A DNA stretch of 64,000 nucleotides from Epiperipatus broadwayi (lineage: Eukaryota; Onychophora; Udeonychophora; Euonychophora; Peripatidae): the NCBI GenBank assembly GCA_028023455.1, contig JAQFVV010000111.1, positions 2,485,909-2,549,908 on the forward strand. Reading direction: 5' to 3'. Position numbers and translations under genes: made by a program. This document shows positions 47,593 through 58,345 of the stretch, piece by piece. The stretch's first letter is position 1; each line of letters begins with the position of its first letter. The notes under the pieces are model-generated. The model saw only the letters and a list, made by a program, of their open reading frames with translations, had not been told where the DNA came from and made no database searches.

Positions 47593-50416
47593 TATTATCA
47601 CCATCATCAACCATTATCAATTCACTGCAGAATGAAGGTCTCTCCAAATGCAATCCATCTTTTTTGATCTTTAGCTTCTCTTCTCCACATTATGCCTGCA
47701 CACTTTCTTATTTCATCTGCCCATCTCACATGTGGTCTCTTTCTGGATCTTTTACCCTCTTGAAATCCAGTTTAAGATTTCATTTGTCTATCTATTATCA
47801 TCTCTTCTAGCAATATGTCCAGTCCAACTTCACTTCAGTTTTTTAATTTTTTCAAGGAGATCACACCTGTTAGTTATCTAACCCATATATAGCATTTTTG
47901 ATCTTTTCTTGTTACTTCCAACATGCATCTCTCCATACTTCTTTGAATGGTCTGAATTCTCTGTATTGCTCTTCTGTTAAGTGTCCAAGTCTCAGATCTA
48001 TAAGTAAGAACTGGTAAAACACATTTATTAAAAACCCTCCTATTCAAACACATAGGCATATTTCCTTTTAGTATCAAGTTATTTTTACCAAGAGCACTCC
48101 AACCAAGTTTAATTTTATGATTAATTTTATCCATTATGTTTCCATCTGTATTAATAATATGACCAAGGAAATTGTAGCTATTAACTTCTTCTAACTCATC
48201 ATAATCAATCTTTATTTTCATATTTTGAGAAAATCCATTAAACATTACTTTAGTCTTTTTAACATTTATCTTTAGTCCTACTTACCTATTGTCATCTGAT
48301 AACTCCTGCCTTCTTTTCTGCAGCTCTAAAGCACTATTTGCAAAAACAACTACAACATCTGCAAAATCTAAATGACTTAAATAATCACCATTTACTTTCA
48401 CTTCTTTATCTTCCCATTTTAATCCACGAAATACTTCTTGCAGCACTGCTGTAAAAAGTTTTGGAGATATGAAGTCACCTTGTTTTACACCCTACTCAAT
48501 GTTGACATACCTAGTATCATTATGTAATATAATTGTTGCTGTTGCATTTTTATAAATATTCTTTAAAATATGACAATATCCTGGACCTATTCCTTGATGA
48601 TCCAATGCTTTATTCACTGAAGAAATGTTTATAGAATCAAATGTCTTTTCATAATCTACAAATCCAAAGCATAATGGCAACTCATATTCATTTGTCTTTT
48701 CTATAACTTCTCTCAATACCTGGATATGATCTACTGTACTAAAACCACTTTTAAATCCAGCTTGTTCTCTTGGTTGGTGGAAATTCAATGTTCTCTATAG
48801 ATGAGTTGTAATTATCTTAGTAAAAATTTTGTATAAAACTGATAAAAGGCTGATATCTCTGTAATTTCTAATATTTTTTTTCTCACCTTTCTAAAATATT
48901 AATATTAATACTGCATTCTTTCAATCATCTGGTACATCTTTATCATTTAGACATTTGGTATATAACTTTACTAAAAAATTTTATATTTCTTCACCTGCTT
49001 CTTTTAATATATCAATTATAATTCCATTATTACCTGGAGCTTTTCCTTTCTTCATAAATTTAATTGCATGTCTCACTTCTTCATTTAAAATTCTGGGCAA
49101 TTCAAAAGATATAATAGATATAGGAGGTACTTGTTCTTTATTACTATATAATTCTTGATAGAAGTCTTCTACCCATTTCATGATGTCATTTCTCTTTTTA
49201 GTAATAATTCCATCTTTTTTTCTTATTGCAGATATAAATTTCCTACCAATACCAAAATGTTGTTTTGCATTCTTGAGGCTTTTATTCTCTTCTATAGCTT
49301 TCATTGCTAGTTCACAGTTGTACTTTCTTATATCGTTTTCAACTCTTTTCCATACCATTTTACAAAATTAAAGATATTCAATCCTTTTAAATGCATCATT
49401 TTTTCATATTCGTCTTTTCTTCATAAATTCTCTAGTTTCAGTAGAAATTTTATTGGTCAATTGCTGCTTTTTTCTACCAGCTATCTTTGTTGCAGTTTTT
49501 AAAAGTGTATCAGTTATTTTCATATTAATTTCATTCAAATCTGAATCATGTTCAAAATCTACTAATTCTTGAAACTGATTTGTAAGTTCTAATTTAAATT
49601 CATTGGCATATTTTTGAAGATTAGGAATATCAACTGTAGATATTGTTTTTCTTAATAATTTTTGTCTCTCTAGTTTTGCATTAACATGTATCTTATGTCT
49701 TACTAATCAATGATCACTTCCTGTGTTAAATTTATTAAGAACATTACAAGCCTGAAATATGTATTTTCTGTTAGTTAAAATATAATCCAATTTTGTTGTA
49801 CCTTAATTTGGATGCTTCCATGTCAGTTTCCTTTTAACATTTTTCTTAAACAAAGAATTCGTAATATAAAGTTTTTTTCTTTCTGTAAACTCCACAAGTC
49901 TATGTCCTCTCTCATTTCTATTACGATAACCAAAATTACCTACAACACTTTCATCTTTCATTTGTTTATCAATTCTAGCATTAAATCTCTAATAACAATT
50001 TTAAAATGTTGTTTACTCTGATCAAAAGTCGTTTGTACATCCATATAAAAATCTTCTACTACTTCATCACTATGAGAAGTTGTTGGGGCATAAACCTGAA
50101 TTATCTGCATTTGGTATCTGCTATTAAGTTGTATAACTAATCTTGCAACTCTGTCCGATACACCATCAATCTCCACAATATTGTTCTTCCACTTTTTATT
50201 TATAATGAATCCTACTCCACTTGTATTTCCAATATGTGTGCCTTTATAATAGAGTATATGTCCACTTTTTAAATCAATTGTTTCTTCTCCTTTTCTTCTA
50301 ACTTCACAAAGTTCAATAATGTCCCATTTAATATAAGACAGTTCTTCTAATTCTTTCAATCTTCCTTCATTTGAAAGTGATCTGTTGTAAGTACCTAAAT
50401 AAAAAGTCATCATCAA
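47593..50416 (-). pseudogene. near-full-length RTE-clade LINE, minus strand, inactivated
   Basis: Reading down the minus strand. Apurinic-type endonuclease 50416-49700: LGTYNRSLSNEGRLKELEEL, LCEVRRKGEE, SGVGFIINKKWKNNI, IQVYAPTTSHSDE, and a TGSDH-type end. The usual GDFN-like motif reads RDLM. A linker and RT N-terminus follow (49358-48981, with APGNNGIIIDILKEAG), then the RT core (48788-48492: EQAGFKSGFSTVDH, FGFVDYEKTFDS), the active-site box (48341-48374), and the thumb/C-terminus (48245-47874: GWSALGKNNLILKGNMPMCL, LTYRSETWTLNRRAIQRI). The 3' end is ATG-rich. The active-site FADD is FADV here. Several stops and shifts separate the pieces, so it is inactive. About 2.8 kb, close to a full RTE ORF2. 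Confidence 0.93.
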
Positions 50417-50474
50417 ATGGCACTTCAGATATAAAAAAACTTAAATAAATTTATATGATTATGAAAACTACACA

Positions 50475-50700
50475 GATGCAAAACTTAGTGCAGCCAGAAT
50501 GATCAATGGATGCAGGAAAGTTTGTGCATAAAATCCTTATCTAGTGCCAACTCATCCAATATCCCCAGACTAGTTTTTAGCATGTGGCTTTGTCATCCAT
50601 TGATTTCATTGTTTTGCATTGAGTGGTGATAATGTGTGGAGAGTTTTGCCTCTGTGAAAAACAGCTTGTGTAAGCATAAAGAATGGTGATCATGTGATAT
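50475..50700. mobile_element. foldback MITE, family B
   Basis: Left-arm remnant (CAGCCAGAATGATCAATGG, AAGTTTGTGCATAAAATCC, CATCCAATATCCCCAGACTAG) and a right end with GAGAGTTTTGCCTCTGTGAA, then AAACAGCTTGTGTAAGCATA and CATGTGAT. The outer right flank mirrors the outer left flank of the 19579 copy, defining the true element end near CACATGAC. Confidence 0.8.
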
Positions 50701-50827
50701 TATGAAAATAACTTTATTAACAATTGCATGAAACATATATTTCATGTCTATTCTCCAGTCCATTTGATTTTATCTTTATTAACAATTTCTAGATTGATGT
50801 CTTTTACTATTAGCTATTAATGGCTAC

Positions 50828-50901
50828 TATTTATAATGACATAATAAAGAATATTGATTATTGAGTTCTTACATAATTTATATCTAGAATTATATATATA
50901 T
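50828..50901 (+). repeat. 75-bp direct repeat, copy 1, abutting (TA)n
   Basis: From TATTTATAATGACATAATAA through TTATATCTAGAATTATATAT. It is identical by eye to 55465-55540. It directly precedes the 415-bp array. Confidence 0.9.
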
Positions 50902-52632
50902 ATGTTCAAAAGATGGCGCTATACCAAAACCACCGAACAAGTGTAAGATTTGTTTTACATAAACGAAAAAAGAGTCAGAAATAACTACCTCTTTCATTTG
51001 CTCACCCCAGACCAGCTGATTTCAAGCTGGTTTGCTCTCCTCAGTGGGGGATAGAGTATAGAAACTAGATCTAAACACTGACTCTCAAGTGTTTATGCAA
51101 AACGTTTCTATCAGATTGCAAGCGTGAATTTTTCAGACAGGTAAAGTCTTCAAACTCAGCCTAGCAAGTCATATATTTATATGGGTCTGATCTCAGTTCA
51201 GAATCACCATATAATCAAAGTCTCTGCAATATATATCATTGCAAGAAAACTTTAAAGGTACATTTATGAAAAACAAAAACAAGTTAATCACGTAACCTGC
51301 TATCACTTGTTATTTATGTTCAAAAAATGGCGCTATACCAAAACCACCGAACAAGTGTAAGATTTGTTTACATAAACGAAAAAAGAGTCAGAAATTAACT
51401 ACCTCTTTCATTTGCTCACCCCAAGATCAGCTGATTTCAAGCTGGTTTGCTCTCCTCAGTGGGGGATAGAGTATAGACACTAGATCTAAACACTGACTCT
51501 CAAGTGTTTATGCAAAACGTTTCTATCAGATTGCAAGCGTGAATTTTTCAGACTGGTAAAGTCTTCAAACTCAGCCTAGCAAGTCAGATATTTATATGGG
51601 TCTGATCTCAGTTCAGAATCACCATATAATCAAAGTCTCTGCAATATATATCATTGTAAGAAAACTTTAAAGGTACATTTATGAAAAACAAAAACAAGTT
51701 AATCACGTAACCTGCTATCACTTGTTATTTATGTTCAAAAGATGGCGCTATACCAAAACCACTGAACAAGTGTAAGATTTGTTTTACAGAAAGGAAAAAA
51801 GAGTCAGAAATTAACTACCTCTTTCATTTGCTCACCCCCAGATCAGCTGATTTCAAGCTGGTTTGCTCTCCTCAGTGGGGGATAGAGTATAGAAACTAGA
51901 TCTAAACACTGACTCTCAAGTGTTTATGCAAAACGTTTCTATCAGATTGCAAGCGTGAATTTTTCAGACCGGTAAAGAATTTCAAACTCAGCCTAGCAAG
52001 TCAGATATTTATATGGGTCTGATCTCAGTTCAGAATCACCATATAATCAAAGTCTCTGCAATATATATCATTGCAAGAAAACTTTAAAGGTACATTTATG
52101 AAAAACAAAAACAAGTTAATCACGTAACCTGCTATCACTTGTTATTTATGTTCAAAAGATGGCGCTATACCAAAACCACCGAACAAGTGTAAGATTTGTT
52201 TTACATAAACGAAAAAAGAGTCAGAAATTAACTACCTCTTTCATTTGCTCACCCCCAGATCAGCTGATTTCAAGCTGGTTTGCTCTCCTCAGTGGGGGAT
52301 AGAGTATAGAAACTAGATCTAAACACTGACTCTCAAGTGTTTATGCAAAACGTTTCTATCAGATTGCAAGCGTGAATTTTTCAGACCGGTAAAGTCTTCA
52401 AACTCAGCCTAGCAAGTCAGATATTTATATGGGTCTGATCTCAGTTCAGAATCACCATATAATCAAAGTCTCTGCAATATATATCATTGCAAGAAAACTT
52501 TAAAGGTACATTTATGAAAAACAAAAACAAGTTAATCACGTAACCTGCTATCACTTGTTATTTATGTTCAAAAGATGGCGCTATACCAAAACCACTGAAC
52601 AAGTGTAAGATTTGTTTTACATAAACGAAAAA
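50902..52632 (+). repeat. tandem array, ~415-bp unit, four full copies plus a partial
   Basis: ATGTTCAAAAGATGGCGC-type unit starts at 50902, 51316, 51731, 52148 and 52564 (spacing 414-417). Units are nearly identical, differing in a few bases and 1-3-bp indels. Each holds a small hairpin (ACCAGC or ATCAGC, TGATTTCAA, GCTGGT) and a CTCAGTGGGGGATAGAG motif. There is no ORF across the unit. The fifth unit stops after about 70 bp at the inversion junction. The low divergence means recent amplification or active homogenisation. Confidence 0.95.
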
Positions 52633-52910
52633 ATTCACGCTTGCAATCTGATAGAAACGTTTTGCATAAACACTTGAGAGTCAGTGTTTAGATCTAGTTT
52701 CTATACTCTATCCCCCACTGAGGAGAGCAAACCAGCTTGAAATCAGCTGATCTGGGGGTGAGCAAATGAAAGAGGTAGTTAATTTCTGACTCTTTTTTCG
52801 TTTATGTAAAACAAATCTTACACTTGTTCGGTGGTTTTGGTATAGTGCCATCTTTTGAACATAAATAACAAGTGATAGCAGGTTACGTGATTAACTTGTT
52901 TTTGTTTTTC
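52633..52910 (-). repeat. inverted partial copy of the 415-bp unit closing the array
   Basis: From ATTCACGCTTGCAATCTG to the mirrored unit start (CATCTTTTGAACATAAATAA) and on through 45 bp of the preceding unit end to GTTTTTGTTTTTCA, then (TA)n. Array plus this copy form a large foldback with TA microsatellite on both sides. Confidence 0.92.
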
Positions 52911-52978
52911 ATATATATATATATATTGTAACCGGACCGCCATACAACTCTGCTCATTACATCAGTTGTAACAATTTT

Positions 52979-53070
52979 CTGATGAGCATGCTGTAGGAAG
53001 GAACTATCAATTGACATTCCTAATGCAGATGTTAATACCTCCTACAACAATATTTTCTGCTCATCAGAGG
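52979..53070. repeat. inverted repeat, imperfect hairpin
   Basis: CTGATGAGCATGCTGTAGGA near 52979 is mirrored by TCCTACAACAATATTTTCTG and CTCATCAG ending near 53068. It lies in a block starting TTGTAACCGGACC straight after the (TA)n beyond the array. Confidence 0.55.
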
Positions 53071-53330
53071 ATGTAGTACCATAAAGACTGGGAACATCTA
53101 AACATTTATATGTTTGGTTTTCCAAACAGCGCCCTTAGAGTTCCATCTTATTACAACCTGACTGGCCTAGGTCTAGTTATGTCAGACGTAGCTCAGAAGG
53201 CATGAGATTCTCATGAACTAGTGCTATAACTGATGAATGATGCAATAAAACAAAACAAAACTGGACAACTGGATAACCAATTTAATTTTTAGTAACAAAA
53301 AAAATTTATTAAATAACAATTAGTTTGCAA
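53071..53330. other. short unidentified stretch between satellites
   Basis: Slightly GC-richer (53120-53220). No ORF. Confidence 0.4.
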
Positions 53331-53660
53331 TTTCTAATAAAGTTCATTTACAAATTCATTTATGAGAAGAAGTTTGGAAACATTCTAATTCAACAATAGT
53401 TCATTTTGAATACATTTATGAGAAGAAGCTTGGGAATATTCTAATTCAATAATAGTTAATTTTGAATCCATTTATGAGAAGAAGCTTGGGAATATTCTAA
53501 TTCAATAATAGTTCATTTTGAATCCATTTATGAGAAGAAGCTTAGGAATATTCTAATTCAATAATAGTTCATTTTGAATCCATTTATGAGAAGAAGCTTG
53601 GGAATATTCTAATTCAACAATAGTTTATTTTTGTATTCCTTTATGAGAAGAAGTTTGGTA
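53331..53660 (+). repeat. 56-bp minisatellite, six units
   Basis: TATGAGAAGAAG recurs at 53361, 53417, 53473, 53529, 53585 and 53642, each followed by a TTTGG or CTTGG block, ATTCTAATTCAA and ATAGTTCATTTT. Four consecutive spacings are exactly 56. The inner units are almost identical and the outer ones diverged. Confidence 0.95.
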
Positions 53661-54080
53661 GCAGTTAAGCATTTATGATTTATATAACATTTCGTTATTT
53701 TATGAATCATTACTGGTTGGTAAATATTTGAACTCAACAATTCTTGGTTTGTAGAGCATTTATCATTTGATAATTGAGGCATTTATAATTCAGCCAAATA
53801 TAGAGGTATATTCATATACATAAATTCTGTTTGGCTTGTGGAGCATTTATAATTTAGTCAAATATAAAGCTATGTTCTTACACATAAATTCTGTTACATT
53901 ATAAGAAGCTTAGAAGCAGTCAAATATTTATGATTTATATAGTATTTCATCATTTTATGAATTATTACCGATTGGTAGACATTTAAATTCAACAATTCTT
54001 GGTTTGTGGAGCATTCATCATTTGGTAATTAAAGCATTTATAATTTAGTCAAATATAAAAGTATATTCTTATACATAAAT
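53661..54080 (+). repeat. higher-order tandem duplication, ~250-bp unit
   Basis: The block AGCATTTATGATTTATATA ... ATTCAACAATTCTTGG ... GGAGCATT near 53668-53900 recurs from about 53915 as a similar ordered set, ending in the first TCTGTTTGGCTTGTGGAGCA. It is composite, made from pieces of the 56-bp and 87-bp repeats. Confidence 0.7.
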
Positions 54081-54590
54081 TCTGTTTGGCTTGTGGAGCA
54101 TTTATCATTTAGTAATTAAAGCATTTCTAATTTAGTCAAATATGAAAGTATGTTCATCTACATAAATTCTGTTTGGCTTGTGGAGCACTTATCATTTAGT
54201 AATTAAAGCATTTATAATTTAGTCAAATATAAAGGTATATTCATCTACATAAATTCTGTTTGGCTTGTGGAGCACTTATCATTTAGTAATTAAGGCATTT
54301 ATAATTTAGTCAAATATAAAGGTATATTCATCTACATAAATTCTGTTTGGCTTGTGGAGCACTTATCATTTAGTAATTAAAGCATTTATAATTTAGTCAA
54401 ACATAAAGGTATATTCATATACATAAATTCTGTTTGGCTTGTGGAGCACTTATCATTTAGTAATTAAAGCATTTCTAATTTAGTCAAATATAAAGGTATA
54501 TTCATATACATAAATTCTGTTTGGCTTGTGGAGCACTTATCATTTAGTAATTAAAGCATTTCTAATCCATATAGTAAATGCGTTCAAATA
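54081..54590 (+). repeat. 87-bp minisatellite, six units
   Basis: TCTGTTTGGCTTGTGGAGCA occurs at 54081, 54168, 54255, 54342, 54429 and 54516, exactly 87 bp apart each time. Each is followed by ATCATTTAGTAATTAAAGC and ATTTAGTCAAATATAAAG with few substitutions. Confidence 0.95.
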
Positions 54591-54870
54591 TTTTTATAAA
54601 TAAATTTGCGTATAACTATTTCATAACTTCATTTTATAACGTATGATAAACACGTTCCAATATTTTACAAAACAAATTCTATGTAATTATTTCATAACTT
54701 CACCTTATAACACATAATAAAGGTGTCTTAATATTTTATTAAACAAAACGTATGCAACCGTTTCATAAATTCACTTCATAACATATGATAAATATGTTTT
54801 AATATTTTATAAAAATAATTTTTATGTAGATATTTCATGATGCCAATTTATAATTTATGGTAAAGATGTC
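54591..54870 (+). repeat. ~70-bp degenerate tandem repeat, about four units
   Basis: Recurring pattern GATAAA..GTT..AATATTTTA, then ATTTCATAA-TTCA-TTATAA, near 54585, 54648, 54717 and 54787 with spacing 63-70. It is more diverged than the adjacent arrays. Confidence 0.7.
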
Positions 54871-55464
54871 TAAACATTCCTATAACATAATTACCTTCCA
54901 GTTTTACAGTCCATTTTACTCTAAAGAAGGCAGGTTATTTCATCTATGGAAAGTCATGGCACAGCATGGAGAGATTGAAGCCACTAAATTACCCCATTAT
55001 TATCATAAATCCTTTAGCAAAGGTTTCTTTTTCCATTTTTACATCTTGCTAAGCTATATTTTAATATGTCAAAAGAATTAAGTAATTCACTTTTTTTTTT
55101 TAAAAAAAAAATTAATATGTTCTGCCTCTCTGTGTAAAACGAGAGAGAGAAAAAAAAATTCTTTTCTTCCCACGACGTGTCTAATTTGAATACTGCCTCA
55201 GTTTAACTCAAGTATCTTTTTTCTTTCTTTTTAATGATTGGATAATTAATTTCTTTTTTTTTTTATTGAGACAGATAAAATAAAAAAATAAAACAAGACG
55301 ATATAACATTTTATTCAAATCCATCAATATTAAAAACCAAAAATATGATTTTATTTTTCATTTTTAACGAATCACAACTTTATTGCGTTTCCAATTAGAC
55401 TGAATCACGCTAGACATTATTGAATGGGGGGGGGATCTTATGAATATTTATATGAGGAACAGAA
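54871..55464. other. stretch with homopolymer runs, no convincing gene
   Basis: A 74-codon frame at 54857-55081 begins inside the last satellite unit and has no recognisable domain. Long T and A runs lie near 55090 and 55255, and a G8 run near 55426. Confidence 0.4.
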
Positions 55465-55540
55465 TATTTATAATGACATAATAAAGAATATTGATTATTG
55501 AGTTCTTACATAATTTATATCTAGAATTATATATATATAT
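55465..55540 (+). repeat. 75-bp direct repeat, copy 2, abutting (TA)n
   Basis: Matches 50828-50901 base for base as far as I can read, and is likewise followed by (TA)n. It is then followed by TTGTACCAGACC, which loosely resembles the TTGTAACCGGACC found after the 415-bp array. Confidence 0.9.
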
Positions 55541-56330
55541 ATATATATATTGTACCAGACCATTCTCCCTGCAGAATTCTTTTCCTAATCTTGCACTGAG
55601 CATGAAGTGACCAAGATTCAACAGGTAAAGAAATGGATATCAATTTAGCTGATTGTCTGTACTCATGTATATTGGTACTTCCAGCTAAATTGATAGAAAG
55701 AGTGGATTGACAGGACTCTTCCAGTTAAAACACCCTTTAGTTGATATCTTATTTGAATGCCTGAATATTTAGAACAATGGCAAATACACACCTTTGAAAA
55801 ATCTATTTACAAAATAAACTTTTGCACGCCACTTCTAGAAAAGAATCTAAAAAATTAATTTTTCACTCTCCTAGAAGGATGTGCAATACCATATGTTCAG
55901 CGGAGCATGAGAATAAGATTTAACACCCTGGTAAAGCGATATCCCTTGTGGCTAGCTCAGTCACTCTATATCTAGGGTCTTCAAATGGGTAAGTTAAAAG
56001 ATTATTATAGGTACGTGGTTGATAAGGAAATTACACACTTTTTATCAATATAAATAATAATATGAAAATGAAACAAATTTAATATTATGATTAAATATTT
56101 ATTTAATCCCAAATACCCACCACCATTTCATACTAATGATATAATAAAAAAAATACTAAATAATTAATTATCACAAACCCCTATATATATATATATACGA
56201 GGCATTGAAATCGATAAAATACAATTTATATAAGAAAATAATAAATCCCTAAAGCTATTTACAATGTTTTATAAAGAATGGAAGTGGTCTGAGCTTTTTT
56301 GACCCTGTAAAAATAAGTTATACTTTGTGT
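55541..56330. other. non-coding stretch, unidentified
   Basis: Somewhat less AT-rich between 55550 and 55990, with no ORF above 60 codons and no family match. It could be part of an unrecognised transposon. (TA)n at 56181-56198. Confidence 0.4.
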
Positions 56331-56337
56331 GATTTGA

Positions 56338-56383
56338 TATATATATATATATATATATATATCATATATATATATATATCTAA

Positions 56384-56419
<36 letters not shown>

Positions 56420-56425
56420 TTAGAG
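56338..56425. repeat. (TA)n tract with palindromic flanks
   Basis: TA runs separated by ATCATATATA and by TCTAATCTGATATATA, ending TATCAGATTAGAGATC. The CTAATCTGA and TCAGATTAG flanks make a near-perfect palindrome around the second TA run, a probable cruciform-former. Confidence 0.9.
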
Positions 56426-57185
56426 ATCTTCGGTTATACAGGCATATACTTTTACTGATGACTTTAAAACCTTTTTATTGATAGCAAATATAATAATAAA
56501 AACTATGCATATATTTGCACTATGAAATATTTCATTAATTTCATGTTTTCAACAAGTCAATAGGTTGCATTGGCTCAGATACTATATTGTACTCACCATA
56601 AGGTACTGTATCTATTTCCCTTTTGCCAGAGATAAATTTCTATACATGTATATACATGCAGAACAATTATACACTTACTATTATTTAAAATATAAAGTTA
56701 TTAGAGTACTTGCTTACAGGGAATCTATAATAGATCAATCCCTTCTTTACACGCATTGTGAGGTGCAGCAGTTACAAAAAAATAACTGAAAAAGGATATA
56801 CGGTTAAATACATTTTTAGATATTCAGCATGAGATATCGTATTTACCGAATATTATAAACGTATGTACGCATATATATATACATGCATATTTATATATGA
56901 CAAATTTCAGGAATAACAACAAGAGCAAAACGAATAGCAACAACAAAAAAAGAATCTCATTGCACCTTTGTTGAAAATATTAGAATTTGAAATAGCAAAA
57001 TTGACTTAAAACATTTACGTAAAAGCTTTGACATTTATGCCCATAATAACTGTAAATTCAATATACATATGCGAGAGACAACTCTCTCTTTTTTTAAATG
57101 ATTAATAATAATAATAAAGAAATAATAATATATTTAATCGGAAATATCAAAGTTAATTATCTCAATATTAATAAAACATCTTAAA
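56426..57185. other. AT-rich stretch, no gene seen
   Basis: A 74-codon frame at 56565-56789 has low-complexity Tyr/Leu/Ile composition and no support. (AAT)n-like runs near 57105. Confidence 0.45.
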
Positions 57186-57186
57186 A

Positions 57187-57625
57187 TAAACTTATGTCTG
57201 CGTCTTCATTCTTCTCCTCTGGGCTCTGAGTGGGCTTCAAGTCAACTGTCTGTATAGTGAGGATTTCATCGATTTAGCAAGGTGGTGTTTGTCATCATCG
57301 TGGGCAGATGGAACTGGCATGCTCACATCTTGGCGGCTTGGGACAGAGAAAGGGCGGTGCGCTGGCTGGTTGTCTACCCCACAGTCATTTTACTGGACTC
57401 TCTGGTAGATTGCTTCATATTTTCCTCTGTTTGTATATGAACATAAATTTTATTAAATGCTTTCATTTGCTATCTTGACTGGTTCATTAAATCTTAAGAA
57501 ATCATTAGTTCTTAAAAGAACTGTACAATGGATTTTTTCTTAGACATTATCTGCTGTAGTCTACTCCATAAATTAATCTCCAAGTAGCTAGATGATTTAC
57601 CAATTCTGGAGCCAATGTCGTGTAT
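57187..57625 (-). other. GC-richer patch with partial open frames, possible old coding remnant
   Basis: 57195-57410 is conspicuously richer in G+C than its surroundings. On the minus strand one frame ends IDEILTIQTVDLKPTQSPEE, continues KNEDADISLF, and stops at 57187-57189. An AG (CACTATACAG) lies inside it and could be an acceptor. Upstream (57625-57530) two frames stay open, one reading DIGSRIGKSSSYLEINLWSR, slightly reminiscent of LINE C-terminal sequence. Either a terminal exon or a transposon scrap is possible, and I cannot decide. Confidence 0.25.
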
Positions 57626-58334
57626 GACTTGCCCAGAATGATTGCCAAAAAAAGAATGAATCTCACAGCACTGACTAAACTATATCAATCCCACTAGCCC
57701 TCTGAGAAGCATGAATCAGCCAATCCTTTCAATTTATCTTATCATTTAGATTATAACATTCCTTACAATTTTTCCGATTAAATTCTACATTTTAAGTTTG
57801 ATATAATGGTTTTCATCTTGAATGCCCAGACCACTTGATTACAGCTATTATTATTCAAAAGAATTTATATACAAAAAAAAAGAAAAAAAAAGATAACATT
57901 TTAATTAAAGCATTTCAACATTTTGCTTTTGATCAGATTTTTGCAAAAGCAATTAACATTCTTAGTTTACAGAATAAAATTAGTTTTTAGAAAAGTAATT
58001 AAAAAAAAATATGTACAATTACATTGGAACAATTGCTTTTCTCTATTTGAATTTTTCAGAGAAAAGCCAAATACATAAAATAACATATAAAACATATAGA
58101 AAAAGGAAATATAAAACAAAAAAAAATACATGAGTTTACTTTACAATATTTTCTATGTCAATTTCATATTATTTAAATTGGTGTGTGTGGGTATTTTAAT
58201 GCTCAGACCACTCCATTATTAATATAGCACATTTATATATTTGTTGTGCTTAATATCTACAAATTCATAAATGTATCTGCTGTAATATTCTTTACAGCAG
58301 ATTTTGTGCATGGACATTTGATAATGCCTGGCAC
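57626..58334. other. AT-rich stretch, no gene seen
   Basis: No supportable ORF or repeat, apart from short A runs. Confidence 0.45.
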
Positions 58335-58345
58335 AATATATATAT

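Noticed and set aside
50902-52910. CRISPR-like array of regular repeats
   Set aside because: Units are ~415 bp, contiguous, without short spacers, and the genome is clearly eukaryotic.
53331-54590. Regular 56- and 87-bp repeats as a CRISPR or coding repeat
   Set aside because: No repeat-spacer alternation. All frames contain stops. They are minisatellites.
54857-55081. 74-codon frame beginning in satellite sequence
   Set aside because: No recognisable motif. Its start lies in the degenerate 70-bp repeat. Transcript evidence would be needed.
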